A stretch of DNA of 6,674 nucleotides from MGBC163016 sp964469815 (lineage in GTDB: Bacteria; Actinomycetota; Coriobacteriia; Coriobacteriales; Eggerthellaceae). Numbering within the stretch: the stretch's first letter is position 1; every line of letters begins with the position of its first letter. Positions 1 through 6,304 of the stretch are shown here, one piece after another. The stretch lies in the NCBI GenBank assembly GCA_964469815.1, contig CAYXZC010000076.1, forward strand, positions 1 to 6,674, written 5' to 3'. The translations under genes and the position numbers were made by a program. A model generated the notes under the pieces. The model was not told the origin of the DNA and ran no database searches. It saw only the letters and a list, made by a program, of their open reading frames with translations.

Positions 1-35
1 ACCTCGCATAGCGATATCAAGCGAAAGCTCTTCTT

Positions 36-53
36 AAGGAAATAAAGGAAATA
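36..53 (+). repeat. Two tandem copies of a 9-base purine-rich repeat
   Basis: AAGGAAATA occurs twice back to back (36-44 and 45-53), followed by AGGG. The block is almost all purine plus T and contains two Shine-Dalgarno-like AAGGA cores. The second core sits 7 bases before an in-frame GTG at 57, so the block could serve as a ribosome site for a longer form of the permease. It could equally be a leader element with no translational role. Confidence 0.6.
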
Positions 54-92
54 AGGGTGGCCTACGTTCTTGGGTCGATGGCTCAGGTGATA

Positions 93-110
93 TTCCAACC
101 ATCAATGGAA
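93..110 (+). promoter_or_regulatory. Possible small hairpin in the permease leader
   Basis: TTCCA (93-97) and TGGAA (106-110) are perfect inverted arms around an 8-base loop. GATGG at 77-81 can instead pair with CCATC at 99-103, which overlaps that loop, so the two pairings compete. I do not recognise a known riboswitch consensus here. The stems are only five base pairs, so chance is a real alternative. Confidence 0.2.
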
Positions 111-132
111 CGAAACCACATCAGAGCTCTTC

Positions 133-138
133 GAGGAG
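133..138 (+). promoter_or_regulatory. Ribosome binding site choosing the permease start at 147
   Basis: GAGGAG lies 8 bases before ATG 147. It is a better Shine-Dalgarno match at a better distance than anything before the in-frame ATG codons at 78 and 105. The GTG at 57 has a weaker purine-rich site. This supports the shorter 487-residue protein. Confidence 0.6.
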
Positions 139-146
139 ATTCGAGC

Positions 147-1610
147 ATGTCTGAAGAAAGAGAGCGCTTAGGGAAGTCCTCCACAGAGGTAAGCAAACCT
201 ACCCGAGGTCGTGCTCCGTCCTCCAAGGGGCAAGATGGCTCATCGGGCGGTATCACCAACAAGGTGTCGCTATTCGATCGAGTACCTGATAGGGATCGTC
301 TTGCATGGCCGGATATCGCGGCTATCCTATCGGGCGTTGTATCAAGCCTTTCAAAGTTGATGGGCGGGGGGATAGTAGCTTTTTACGCCGGATGCCAAAT
401 GGGCGGCGTAACCGTTGCGATCACCTTCGCCCTTTCCTTTATCCTCACGTATCTTGTCGGTAAGATCTGCTTTCGCGAGGGTCTGCCGAACAACGTGGTA
501 TCGCGCTATTACATCTTCGGACGCAAAGGATCAGCTGCGGGTTCCCTTATTTGGATATTCGTGCTCGTGGGCGTTTTGGCTGTGGGAACCGTCCAGCTTG
601 GCAATGCGATCCTTTTCGCTTTCGGTTGGGAAGGCGAGGGTGCGCGTTGGACGTTGTTCATCGGTATATCGTGCGTGTGGGTTTTGATGGCGCTATTCGG
701 GACGAAGATAATCGCGCGTATGAATGCGGTGTTCATAGTGGCGCTGTTCTGTGTGATGGGCTATGTGGTGTATCTCATCGCAGCTGACGGACAGCTCATA
801 GATGCAGCCACGCATGGTATCTTGATCCCGGGGGTGGATCCGATCGAAGGGTTCGCCTATTCGGTGAACTACGCGATCATGACAAGTGGACTTATGGCGC
901 TGTTCGCTGCCGACTTCACGCGTTTTGCCCGCAAGGAACGAGATCTCGTGCCTATCTCCTTGACTGGCAGCATCTTTGCCATAGTGACCTATATCTTCGG
1001 TGCGTTGATCGTCTATTACGGTTTCGATAGGTCGGTCGAGTACTTCTCGGCGCAGGGGATGGATGCGATGCTCGCGGCGAACGCGGCGGTGACGAATCCG
1101 GGCGTTTCGCTCGTGCTCGCAGCCGGGGGAGTTGGCCTTGCGATCATCTGCCTGTCACAGATGAAGGTGGAGACCTCGAACTCGATCGGCGGTGCGAATG
1201 CGGTGTCTAATCTGATAAACAGCCTTACCGGCAAGAGCATCTCTTGGGTGGCAGCTGTGATCATCGCAAACCTGATCGGGCTCGCATTCATATTGGGAAA
1301 CATACTCGATCAGGTCAATGCATTCATGAGCTATAGCTCGATACTCACATCATCATGGTGCATCCTTTTGATAACCGATTACTATATCGTGCGCGGAAAA
1401 ATGGGCATCGGTTCTCGCGATATCACGATCGGAGGAGTTGAGCAGAGCGTGAACTGGCGAGGTGTCGGCACTCTTGCAGTGGTGACCGTGATCGGAAGCG
1501 CACTGTATGCCACCGGCATTCTGTCTGTTCCCTTTTTGCTCGTGGCTCCGCTTTCTATGGTGCTCTACATCGCGATCAGCTGGGTCTGCCGGAATAAGGT
1601 GCCTAAGTAG
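147..1610 (+). CDS. NCS1-family permease (cytosine/purine or related substrate)
   Basis: Predicted inner-membrane secondary transporter of the nucleobase:cation symporter-1 family (CodB-like), importing a nucleobase or related small heterocycle with a cation. From ATG 147 it has 487 residues. A hydrophilic Ser/Gly-rich cytosolic tail of about 45 residues precedes some 12 hydrophobic segments running almost to the C-terminus. Family-like signatures are LAWPDIAAILSG entering helix 1 (about residues 52-63), AADFTRFAR near residues 254-262 (the A-D-[YF]-[ST]-R-[YF] pattern) and ITDYYIVRGK near 409-418. The length exceeds E. coli CodB (about 419), mostly through the N-terminal tail. An in-frame GTG at 57 would add 30 residues that do not look like a transporter N-terminus, so I prefer 147. 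No deaminase or hydrolase gene adjoins it, so the substrate is undetermined. A terminator-like hairpin follows, suggesting it is the last gene of its transcript. Confidence 0.85.
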   Translation: MSEERERLGKSSTEVSKPTRGRAPSSKGQDGSSGGITNKVSLFDRVPDRDRLAWPDIAAILSGVVSSLSKLMGGGIVAFYAGCQMGGVTVAITFALSFILTYLVGKICFREGLPNNVVSRYYIFGRKGSAAGSLIWIFVLVGVLAVGTVQLGNAILFAFGWEGEGARWTLFIGISCVWVLMALFGTKIIARMNAVFIVALFCVMGYVVYLIAADGQLIDAATHGILIPGVDPIEGFAYSVNYAIMTSGLMALFAADFTRFARKERDLVPISLTGSIFAIVTYIFGALIVYYGFDRSVEYFSAQGMDAMLAANAAVTNPGVSLVLAAGGVGLAIICLSQMKVETSNSIGGANAVSNLINSLTGKSISWVAAVIIANLIGLAFILGNILDQVNAFMSYSSILTSSWCILLITDYYIVRGKMGIGSRDITIGGVEQSVNWRGVGTLAVVTVIGSALYATGILSVPFLLVAPLSMVLYIAISWVCRNKVPK

Positions 1611-1616
1611 GTCAGC

Positions 1617-1663
1617 GTTATGACAAAGAGATCTATGAACTGACTCCTTTGTCGTGATCTTTT
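1617..1663 (+). terminator. Rho-independent terminator-like hairpin after the permease
   Basis: GACAAAG (1622-1628) pairs perfectly with CTTTGTC (1647-1653). The stem extends outward with A-T and G-T pairs to 1617/1658. TCTTTT at 1658-1663 follows, giving a short T-rich tail. The 18-base loop is large and the stem only moderately G+C rich, so efficiency is uncertain. Its place just after the permease stop fits a terminator. Confidence 0.45.
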
Positions 1664-1873
1664 GCGTATTATCGGCGCTCTAGTACTCTGCATACTATGC
1701 ACTATGCGCCTTGATGCTCACTAATCATGCGCATTTGGCTCTCACGGTTATAAGTCATCTTCCTTCACACGGTCATAATCGTATGCATGCATACATCGAT
1801 ACGACCCTGTCCGGCTTTGCTGCGCGGATCGGATCCTTGCGTGCGTTTACGTTCATGAGGGGAAAGGAATCAA

Positions 1874-3145
1874 ATGGAGGAATTGACCGTGGGTCAGATC
1901 AAATCCAAGAGGATCGTATATCTGACCGTATCTACCATCACATTGCTCTTCTTAGGGCTGATCTATGCATTCTCGATGTTCAAAGGCCCGATGTGCACAT
2001 CCTTCAACATCGATCCGGATGCCATGGGTCTTACATTCAACATCATGATGATCATGTTCTGCATAGGTGCCGTGATCGGATCCCAGATCGAGAAGGCTGT
2101 TGGGGTCAAACCGACGATCATCATAGCGGCAGTTATGTTCGCTGTGGGGTTCATCGGCACGGGCTTCTTCGGATATGAGAACGTTATCGCTGTGTACATC
2201 TTCTATGGAGCGATAGCAGGTGCCGGTGTAGGTGTGGGCTACAACACGATCATCGCGACCACGAACGTTTGGTTTCCGGATATGGTCGGCATCTCCTCGG
2301 GCGTGCTGATGATGGGATTCGGCCTAGGTGCTCTTATCCTTGGCAATATCGCGCTTGCAATGTATGGTGGCGGTGCCGGAATGGATCTGTCAGGTGTCTA
2401 TCTGGTCATCGGCCTAGCAGGCGGGATAATCGCATTGCTCGCCGGATTGCTGCTTCGTCGTCCGCCGGCCAACATCGTAGAGCTCATGGCTCCTGAGAAG
2501 GCAGCGGCTTCAGGCTATGATCCCGCAGAAGATGACAGCGCTTTAAAGACCCCCTTGTTCTATGTTTATTGGATCTGGGCTACCATCGTCATCGCAGTGG
2601 GTCTGGCTACGCTTGGCTTTGGCGCATCGGATGGCGTTCTGGCCGGTTTCGATTCTGCGACCGCAGTGTTGCTCGTGTCGATAGTCTCTGCCTTCAATGG
2701 CATCGGTCGAGTTATCGTGGGAATGATATTCGACAAGACAAATGTTAAGGTGACCATGCTGGTGGATGCGATCGTTGCCATCATCGCTACCGCTTCGATC
2801 ACATTCGCTCTCGTCAACGAGATCCCGGCGCTGTATGCGATAGGAGCTTTGTGCTGCGGTTTTTGCTATGGTGGTGTTCCTGTGGTGGCCTCTGCATTCT
2901 CGCGTCAGCGTTTCGGTTCGAAGAATTACCCGCTCAATCTGTCGCTTGCGAACTTCGCGATCGTTTGGGGATCCATATTGAACCTCATCATCCAAGGGGT
3001 CACGGGCGGTGCTCGTCTGTCTGTGTTCGTCATCCTCATCGTGTTGGCTATCTTGGCAACGCTCGATGTGCTGCCATTCTCAAAGATGTTCAACAAGAGT
3101 CAGGTCGAGCTTGAGAAGCGAAAAGCGGCTCATACGGCTCATTAA
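1874..3145 (+). CDS. OFA-type major facilitator superfamily transporter
   Basis: A 423-residue membrane protein with about 12 hydrophobic helices, of the oxalate/formate antiporter-like branch of the MFS; such proteins exchange or import small organic anions. Helix 1 with IYAFSMFKGP (about 30-39) and the stretch GVGYNTIIATTNVWFPD (about 120-136), followed by G-rich helix 5 (GFGLGALILG), are typical of OFA proteins. NGIGRVIVGMIFDK (about 275-288) matches the second-half MFS loop motif. The central cytosolic loop (about 195-225) is short and charged. The helix 11 region NYPLNLSLANF (about 351-361) has no lysine where oxalate transporters carry a key one, so oxalate is not assumed as substrate. 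ATG 1874 has AAAGGA 5 bases upstream; a GTG at 1889 is an alternative start (418 residues). The gene stands 263 bases after the permease and converges on the regulator gene, so it is probably its own transcript. Confidence 0.85.
   Translation: MEELTVGQIKSKRIVYLTVSTITLLFLGLIYAFSMFKGPMCTSFNIDPDAMGLTFNIMMIMFCIGAVIGSQIEKAVGVKPTIIIAAVMFAVGFIGTGFFGYENVIAVYIFYGAIAGAGVGVGYNTIIATTNVWFPDMVGISSGVLMMGFGLGALILGNIALAMYGGGAGMDLSGVYLVIGLAGGIIALLAGLLLRRPPANIVELMAPEKAAASGYDPAEDDSALKTPLFYVYWIWATIVIAVGLATLGFGASDGVLAGFDSATAVLLVSIVSAFNGIGRVIVGMIFDKTNVKVTMLVDAIVAIIATASITFALVNEIPALYAIGALCCGFCYGGVPVVASAFSRQRFGSKNYPLNLSLANFAIVWGSILNLIIQGVTGGARLSVFVILIVLAILATLDVLPFSKMFNKSQVELEKRKAAHTAH
1876..1880 (+). promoter_or_regulatory. 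Shine-Dalgarno that would favour an alternative GTG start at 1889
   Basis: GGAGG overlaps the first two codons of the ATG 1874 reading and sits 8 bases before the in-frame GTG at 1889. It is a stronger site at a more usual distance than the AAAGGA (1863-1868) serving ATG 1874. The annotated start of the MFS transporter is therefore uncertain by five residues. Confidence 0.4.
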
Positions 3146-3209
3146 GGCATAGCATGCGGGAAACGGCATAATATGGCATGCTTGAACCCGATACATTGCT
3201 TGCAAATCG

Positions 3210-3263
3210 TGTAGTGGGCGATCCTGATCGCCCACTTGGGGCAGGTTAAAACCTGCCACTACA
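3210..3263. repeat. Nested palindrome: two hairpins inside outer inverted arms
   Basis: Outer arms TGTAGTGG (3210-3217) and CCACTACA (3256-3263) are perfect reverse complements. Inside are two perfect stems: GTGGGCGATC (3214-3223) with GATCGCCCAC (3226-3235), and GGCAGGTT (3240-3247) with AACCTGCC (3250-3257). The outer and inner arms overlap by a few bases, so they compete or meet at a three-way junction. It lies between two convergent genes. It could act as a bidirectional transcription terminator, although no T-run follows on either strand, or be a copy of a dispersed intergenic palindromic repeat (REP- or MITE-like). Confidence 0.75.
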
Positions 3264-3274
3264 TATCAACCGGA

Positions 3275-3285
3275 AATGTTGTCTT
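3275..3285. repeat. Extra half-copy of the palindrome arm
   Basis: TGATCGCCCAC here repeats 3225-3235 exactly, 50 bases away. GATCGCCCAC (3276-3285) can therefore replace the nearer arm in pairing with GTGGGCGATC (3214-3223). It may be a remnant of a second, decayed copy of the palindromic element. Confidence 0.6.
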
Positions 3286-3317
3286 GATCGCCCACATGTG
3301 GCCGAAGACGTTCAAGC

Positions 3318-5051
3318 CTATCCGTTGTTGTCCCGGTATTCTTCCACCAGATCCAGAAGCTCTTGGGCTGAATGTATGGCCAGCTTATGGTATATGTTCG
3401 CAATATGCGTCTTTGCGGTATGCGTCGATATCACCAACTTCGATTGGATATAGTCGGCATTGCGCCCTTTGGCTACGAGCATGAATATCTCGGTCTCGCG
3501 TGGGGATAGCCTATAGCGTTCGGCGATCGCGCGGCACGCATTCTTCCAAGGTGATTCCATTTTAGCAGCAGGATCGCTCTCCAAGCTATCAACGATAGCG
3601 GTCTCCGTTGGAAAGCTCGATAAGCTCAGTATCACCGGTTGCTTCTTATCCAGTGCATCTTCGCTATCCTCTTCCTGCTCGGAGGGATCCTCCTTATCGT
3701 GCGATAGTCTGAAGAATGGCATCAAGGTAGTGAACACGATGCTCATTATGCTTATCCCACAGATGATCAGCAAAGCGATGAATATGTTGTCATGGGATAT
3801 GGAGTTCGTGATGAAGTATCCGATGAAAAGCCCGGATGACATGCAAAGGTAGACCACAGGTCTTCCCGAATCGGCACCGTAGGGATCTCTGTTCCTGTTC
3901 CAATATCCTTCGATCCCATAAGCGAACATCCCGAAATCGAAAAGGTTGAATCCGGCAAGCAGCGCGATCTGCGCGAGGGCTACAGGCGTGTGGCCGAGCG
4001 AGTACCACATGATGACAACGCATCCGAGCACGAAGAGGATCACGGAGAACCGATGCATCATGTCTATGCTCAAGGTGATACCAAGGTTCTTAGGGATGAA
4101 ATGCAAGAGCAGGCCGGCAAGGATCACGCCTGCTAGAACCACGGTATGGTCGGCGAAAAGGATAGGGATATCCTTTATGATGAAAGAGCCCTGCAAAAGG
4201 CCGATGGTCAGTGAGAACACAGCTGCAAAGAGGATCATGCGCTTATTGCGAGTGGAAAGCCTCCGTTGCTCTGCGATCTCAACGCTCTTTTGGAAAGATG
4301 CCGGATCCGTCTTCGCTTCATGTACCAGATCCGCATCGATCATACCTTCGGTGGTATCGACACCATCGTTATCGGTATCATCATCATTCGAAGCGTCTTG
4401 AGGATCGTTCTCCTCCTTCTCGCTTTCCAGTTCCTTCTCGATATCGATGCGCCTTTCATGGGACAGCAGTATCGATGATAGTCCCGGCAATATTATGGCA
4501 CCGATCATCATGACAGGCCATTGGAGGAAGCTTATCAGGATAGCGATGGCTCCGCCCGATATCATGAATATGCCGAACGAAGAGATGACGTTCCCGTTGT
4601 AGCGCTTCATAAGGCAGCGCATCCAAAGCGTCATCATGTAAGCTTGGAGCATTCCCAGTGCGACCATGAAAGCCAGTTGGAAATAAAGGGGAAGCTCGAA
4701 GTATTGCGATAGCGAGAAAAGCGCTCCGGCAATGATCGATGCAACGCCCGTTATGGGGATATTGCTCATCCGCTTTCGAACCTGCTCCTTCGACGGGCGC
4801 TTCCATTTCCCATAGACCCAGATCAGATAGAAGCAGAATGCCAACGAAAGGTATAGTGTGATCTGCCGATAGAATACATAGTCCATCCCCAAGCTCTGAA
4901 GGCTTACGCTATCACCAAAAGCCGGTGAGAAGAGGATGAGATAATGCCATGCGAGCATAAGGCTGAACCCTATTGCAGCAGGAAGCCTTTCAACCGAGAT
5001 CTTATCGGGATTTTCGATCAGTTCCGTCGAGATTATCTTGATCTCATTCAT
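3318..5051 (-). CDS. Membrane-anchored LuxR-family transcriptional regulator
   Basis: A 577-residue one-component regulator with an integral membrane sensor half and a DNA-binding C-terminus. About 12 hydrophobic helices fall in two groups, residues 28-197 and 272-446. A very acidic hydrophilic linker (about 204-245, with runs of Asp and Glu) separates them, giving a 6+6 layout like MFS-type folds. A second charged linker (450-500) leads to a LuxR/GerE helix-turn-helix at about 512-574, with LSPRETEIFMLVAKG, then the recognition-helix region STHTAKTHIANIYHKL. No phosphoacceptor receiver domain is present, so any signal is probably sensed by the membrane domain. This architecture is characteristic of Eggerthellaceae, where such regulators control neighbouring metabolic genes. 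The start is well set by AGGAGGT 5 bases upstream. The gene is divergent from the trigger-factor-like pair and convergent with the MFS gene, so the divergent pair is its likeliest target. Confidence 0.9.
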   Translation of the reverse strand: MNEIKIISTELIENPDKISVERLPAAIGFSLMLAWHYLILFSPAFGDSVSLQSLGMDYVFYRQITLYLSLAFCFYLIWVYGKWKRPSKEQVRKRMSNIPITGVASIIAGALFSLSQYFELPLYFQLAFMVALGMLQAYMMTLWMRCLMKRYNGNVISSFGIFMISGGAIAILISFLQWPVMMIGAIILPGLSSILLSHERRIDIEKELESEKEENDPQDASNDDDTDNDGVDTTEGMIDADLVHEAKTDPASFQKSVEIAEQRRLSTRNKRMILFAAVFSLTIGLLQGSFIIKDIPILFADHTVVLAGVILAGLLLHFIPKNLGITLSIDMMHRFSVILFVLGCVVIMWYSLGHTPVALAQIALLAGFNLFDFGMFAYGIEGYWNRNRDPYGADSGRPVVYLCMSSGLFIGYFITNSISHDNIFIALLIICGISIMSIVFTTLMPFFRLSHDKEDPSEQEEDSEDALDKKQPVILSLSSFPTETAIVDSLESDPAAKMESPWKNACRAIAERYRLSPRETEIFMLVAKGRNADYIQSKLVISTHTAKTHIANIYHKLAIHSAQELLDLVEEYRDNNG

Positions 5052-5056
5052 ACTCG

Positions 5057-5063
5057 ACCTCCT
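5057..5063 (-). promoter_or_regulatory. Strong ribosome binding site of the LuxR regulator
   Basis: Reading the minus strand, AGGAGGT precedes the ATG (complement of 5049-5051) by 5 bases. This near-complete match to the 16S 3' end fixes the start codon. Confidence 0.8.
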
Positions 5064-5118
5064 ACAAACTGCAAAACCAAGGTCATGGTCAATAATACGA
5101 TTTTTTGTATGGAGGCCT

Positions 5119-5137
5119 GTACTATGGTCAGTACCAT
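5119..5137. promoter_or_regulatory. Candidate operator: paired GTAC with an ATGGT/ACCAT palindrome
   Basis: GTAC occurs at 5119-5122 and 5131-5134. ATGGT (5124-5128) and ACCAT (5133-5137) are perfect inverted arms around CAGT. The site lies 68-86 bases before the regulator's start codon, inside the divergent region, where an autoregulatory or shared operator would be expected. The protein that binds it is unknown. Confidence 0.3.
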
Positions 5138-5186
5138 TATTCTATATCTCTAAGTATTAAAAGCATATTCTGCAATGCCATATATT

Positions 5187-5214
5187 TAGTACCGCCTAGG
5201 TCAAGACATAGTAC
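5187..5214. promoter_or_regulatory. Candidate operator: TAGTAC repeated at 22-base spacing
   Basis: TAGTAC is at 5187-5192 and again at 5209-5214, about two helical turns apart. CATAGTAC (5207-5214) is the exact reverse complement of GTACTATG at 5119-5126, so the two candidate sites share a half-site. The second copy overlaps the -35 region of the promoter I propose for the trigger-factor-like genes, a usual place for a regulator to act. A further TAGTAC lies at 1681-1686, upstream of the MFS gene. Confidence 0.3.
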
Positions 5215-5231
5215 TGCTGCTTCCCTATAAA
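5203..5231 (+). promoter_or_regulatory. Probable sigma-70-type promoter for the trigger-factor-like genes
   Basis: AAGACA (5203-5208, 4 of 6 to TTGACA) and TATAAA (5226-5231, 5 of 6 to TATAAT) are exactly 17 bases apart. Transcription would begin near 5238, giving a leader of roughly 95 bases. The -35 box sits between and partly within the TAGTAC repeats, consistent with regulated use. Confidence 0.45.
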
Positions 5232-5292
5232 AGATATGAGACAAGAAATCCTGACTTTTGAGAAAGCCATTGGAGCTATCGGTCGGGAGTGA

Positions 5293-5310
5293 AAGCGTTC
5301 GGAAACGCTT
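5293..5310 (+). promoter_or_regulatory. Leader hairpin just before the ribosome site
   Basis: AAGCGTT (5293-5299) and AACGCTT (5304-5310) are perfect inverted arms around the tetraloop CGGA. The hairpin ends 11 bases before the GGGGAG ribosome site (5322-5327) of the gene at 5332. No T-run follows, so it is not a terminator. It may stabilise the 5' end of the mRNA or bind a factor. Confidence 0.45.
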
Positions 5311-5331
5311 CGGACATCAAAGGGGAGAGAC

Positions 5332-6204
5332 ATGGAACAAGACAAGAGGATCTTGGATCTGGATCCGGCCGATTTCAAATTGAGCGATTACGACAATCTG
5401 CGGATCGATATGCCGAAGAAGCATGAGCTTAGCGAAGAGGACATAGATGCCCAACTCTTCGAATATGTGATAAGCGGTGGCAAGGACATCCAGAGCATAA
5501 ACGACCTTGATGATGAATGGGTGCGTGCAAACTTCGATGGTCTGAACACGATAGGCGATGTTCGCCAAGCGATAAAGGATCAGTACGACAAAGAGGTCGA
5601 TTACGAATATCGAAACATCAAGTTCGCCAATTGCTGCGATGCACTCATAGATAGGCTTGAAGGCGAGATCCCACAAGATGTGATCGACAACAACATGGAT
5701 GTGATGCGCAGCGCCAATCTCGATCGGCTGAATGCCATGCATGTTTCCATGGATCAATTCCTTCGCGAGGAGCACATGACGCCCGATCAATATGAGGAGA
5801 AGCTGAAGAGCGAGACCATACATCAGCTGAAGTTGAACGCAGCGCTCGATCTTATGGCGGATGTTTTGGGAATGCAGGTTGGCAACCATGAGCTCACGGA
5901 ATATCTGTCCACCCCCAACCCCGAGGCATTCCTTGATGAGATCCGCGAGAAGGGTCAAGTGGAAAATGCGCGTCGGGCAGCTGTTCGCGTCAAGGCGATG
6001 CGTCGAATCGTGGACACAGCGCTAGTTAATGGCGCAGATGTGCCCGAAGCTGTGCAAAAGAGGCAAGAAGAACCTTCGGCTCCTGCAAAGGGCGAGGATA
6101 TGGAGATGATCGATATCAAGAACATTCCGGAGCCGCAGATCAGAAACGAGCTCGATTCCGAGCAGACGCATAAGTGGTCGCTCGATCCAAAGGCCTTCAA
6201 CTGA
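5332..6204 (+). CDS. Trigger factor C-terminal domain protein lacking N-domain and PPIase
   Basis: A 290-residue soluble protein resembling the C-terminal chaperone domain of trigger factor. Residues 16-45 (LSDYDNLRIDMPKKHELSEEDIDAQL region) match the linker after the ribosome-binding domain. The FKBP-type isomerase domain that normally follows is missing, and the chain passes directly into a C-domain-like start (SINDLDDEWVRANF, about 55-68). Long charged helices follow, with the usual IPQDVIDNNMD pattern (about 113-123), MTPDQYEEKLKSETIHQLKLN (the helical arm) and GQVENARRAAVRVKAMRRIVD (about 208-228). Adjacent cysteines sit at 101-102. A tail of about 55 residues past the usual end is rich in Pro and acidic residues. 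A stop codon in frame at 5290 shows that no N-domain is hidden upstream by a late start call. GGGGAG lies 4 bases before the ATG. The next gene, 100 bases downstream, starts with the missing N-domain. It is probably a specialised holdase; its clients are unknown. Confidence 0.75.
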   Translation: MEQDKRILDLDPADFKLSDYDNLRIDMPKKHELSEEDIDAQLFEYVISGGKDIQSINDLDDEWVRANFDGLNTIGDVRQAIKDQYDKEVDYEYRNIKFANCCDALIDRLEGEIPQDVIDNNMDVMRSANLDRLNAMHVSMDQFLREEHMTPDQYEEKLKSETIHQLKLNAALDLMADVLGMQVGNHELTEYLSTPNPEAFLDEIREKGQVENARRAAVRVKAMRRIVDTALVNGADVPEAVQKRQEEPSAPAKGEDMEMIDIKNIPEPQIRNELDSEQTHKWSLDPKAFN

Positions 6205-6253
6205 TCGCTTTTGATCACTTGGATCGCTTGGGATCATTTTGACCACTCGGATC
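6203..6253. repeat. Phased GATC repeat array after the first trigger-factor-like gene
   Basis: GATC starts at 6203, 6213, 6222, 6232 and 6250, with a one-base variant GACC at 6241. The spacings are 10, 9, 10, 9 and 9 bases. Flanking bases repeat too (GATC followed by [GA]CTT or ATTTT). The array begins within the stop codon of the upstream gene and fills half of the gap before the next. Confidence 0.7.
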
Positions 6254-6255
6254 GC

Positions 6256-6270
6256 GCGGGTATCTCCCGC
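6256..6270 (+). promoter_or_regulatory. Small G+C-rich hairpin between the two trigger-factor-like genes
   Basis: GCGGG (6256-6260) and CCCGC (6266-6270) are perfect arms around TATCT. It lies 23 bases before the AAGGAGA ribosome site of the next gene. Only AAACCCTTTA follows, so it is a poor terminator; an mRNA processing or attenuation role is possible but unproven. Confidence 0.35.
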
Positions 6271-6304
6271 AAACCCTTTATGAGATTCGCTTCAAGGAGA
6301 CATT

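Noticed and set aside
57..146. TPP, purine or guanidine riboswitch before the permease
   Set aside because: I searched by eye for the conserved cores of these classes and found none.
1664..1873. Promoter for the MFS gene
   Set aside because: TATAAG at 1749, CATAAT at 1774 and TACTAT at 1693 resemble -10 boxes, but none has a credible -35 box at 16-18 bases, so no promoter is called.
1711..2178. 155-codon plus-strand open frame overlapping the MFS gene
   Set aside because: Its second part is a frame-shifted reading of the MFS gene. The first part is low-complexity His/Ser/Arg-rich sequence with no ribosome site.
2543..2995. Minus-strand open frames inside the MFS gene
   Set aside because: They are antisense to a clear OFA-type coding sequence, with Arg/Asp-rich composition typical of shadow translation.
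3210..3285. CRISPR array
   Set aside because: The repeats here are inverted and there are no regularly spaced direct repeats with unique spacers.
3946..4513. Several plus-strand open frames over the LuxR gene
   Set aside because: They have no ribosome sites or domain patterns and lie opposite an intact 577-residue regulator.
5052..5331. Hidden or frameshifted trigger factor N-domain upstream of 5332
   Set aside because: The region is AT-rich with frequent stops, including one in frame at 5290, and I see no N-domain pattern in any frame. The missing domain is therefore not a recent frameshift.
5317..5958. 213-codon open frame on the minus strand across the trigger-factor-like gene
   Set aside because: The plus-strand frame shows trigger factor patterns and a good ribosome site. 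The antisense frame has no recognisable domain and is explained by codon bias leaving few stops.
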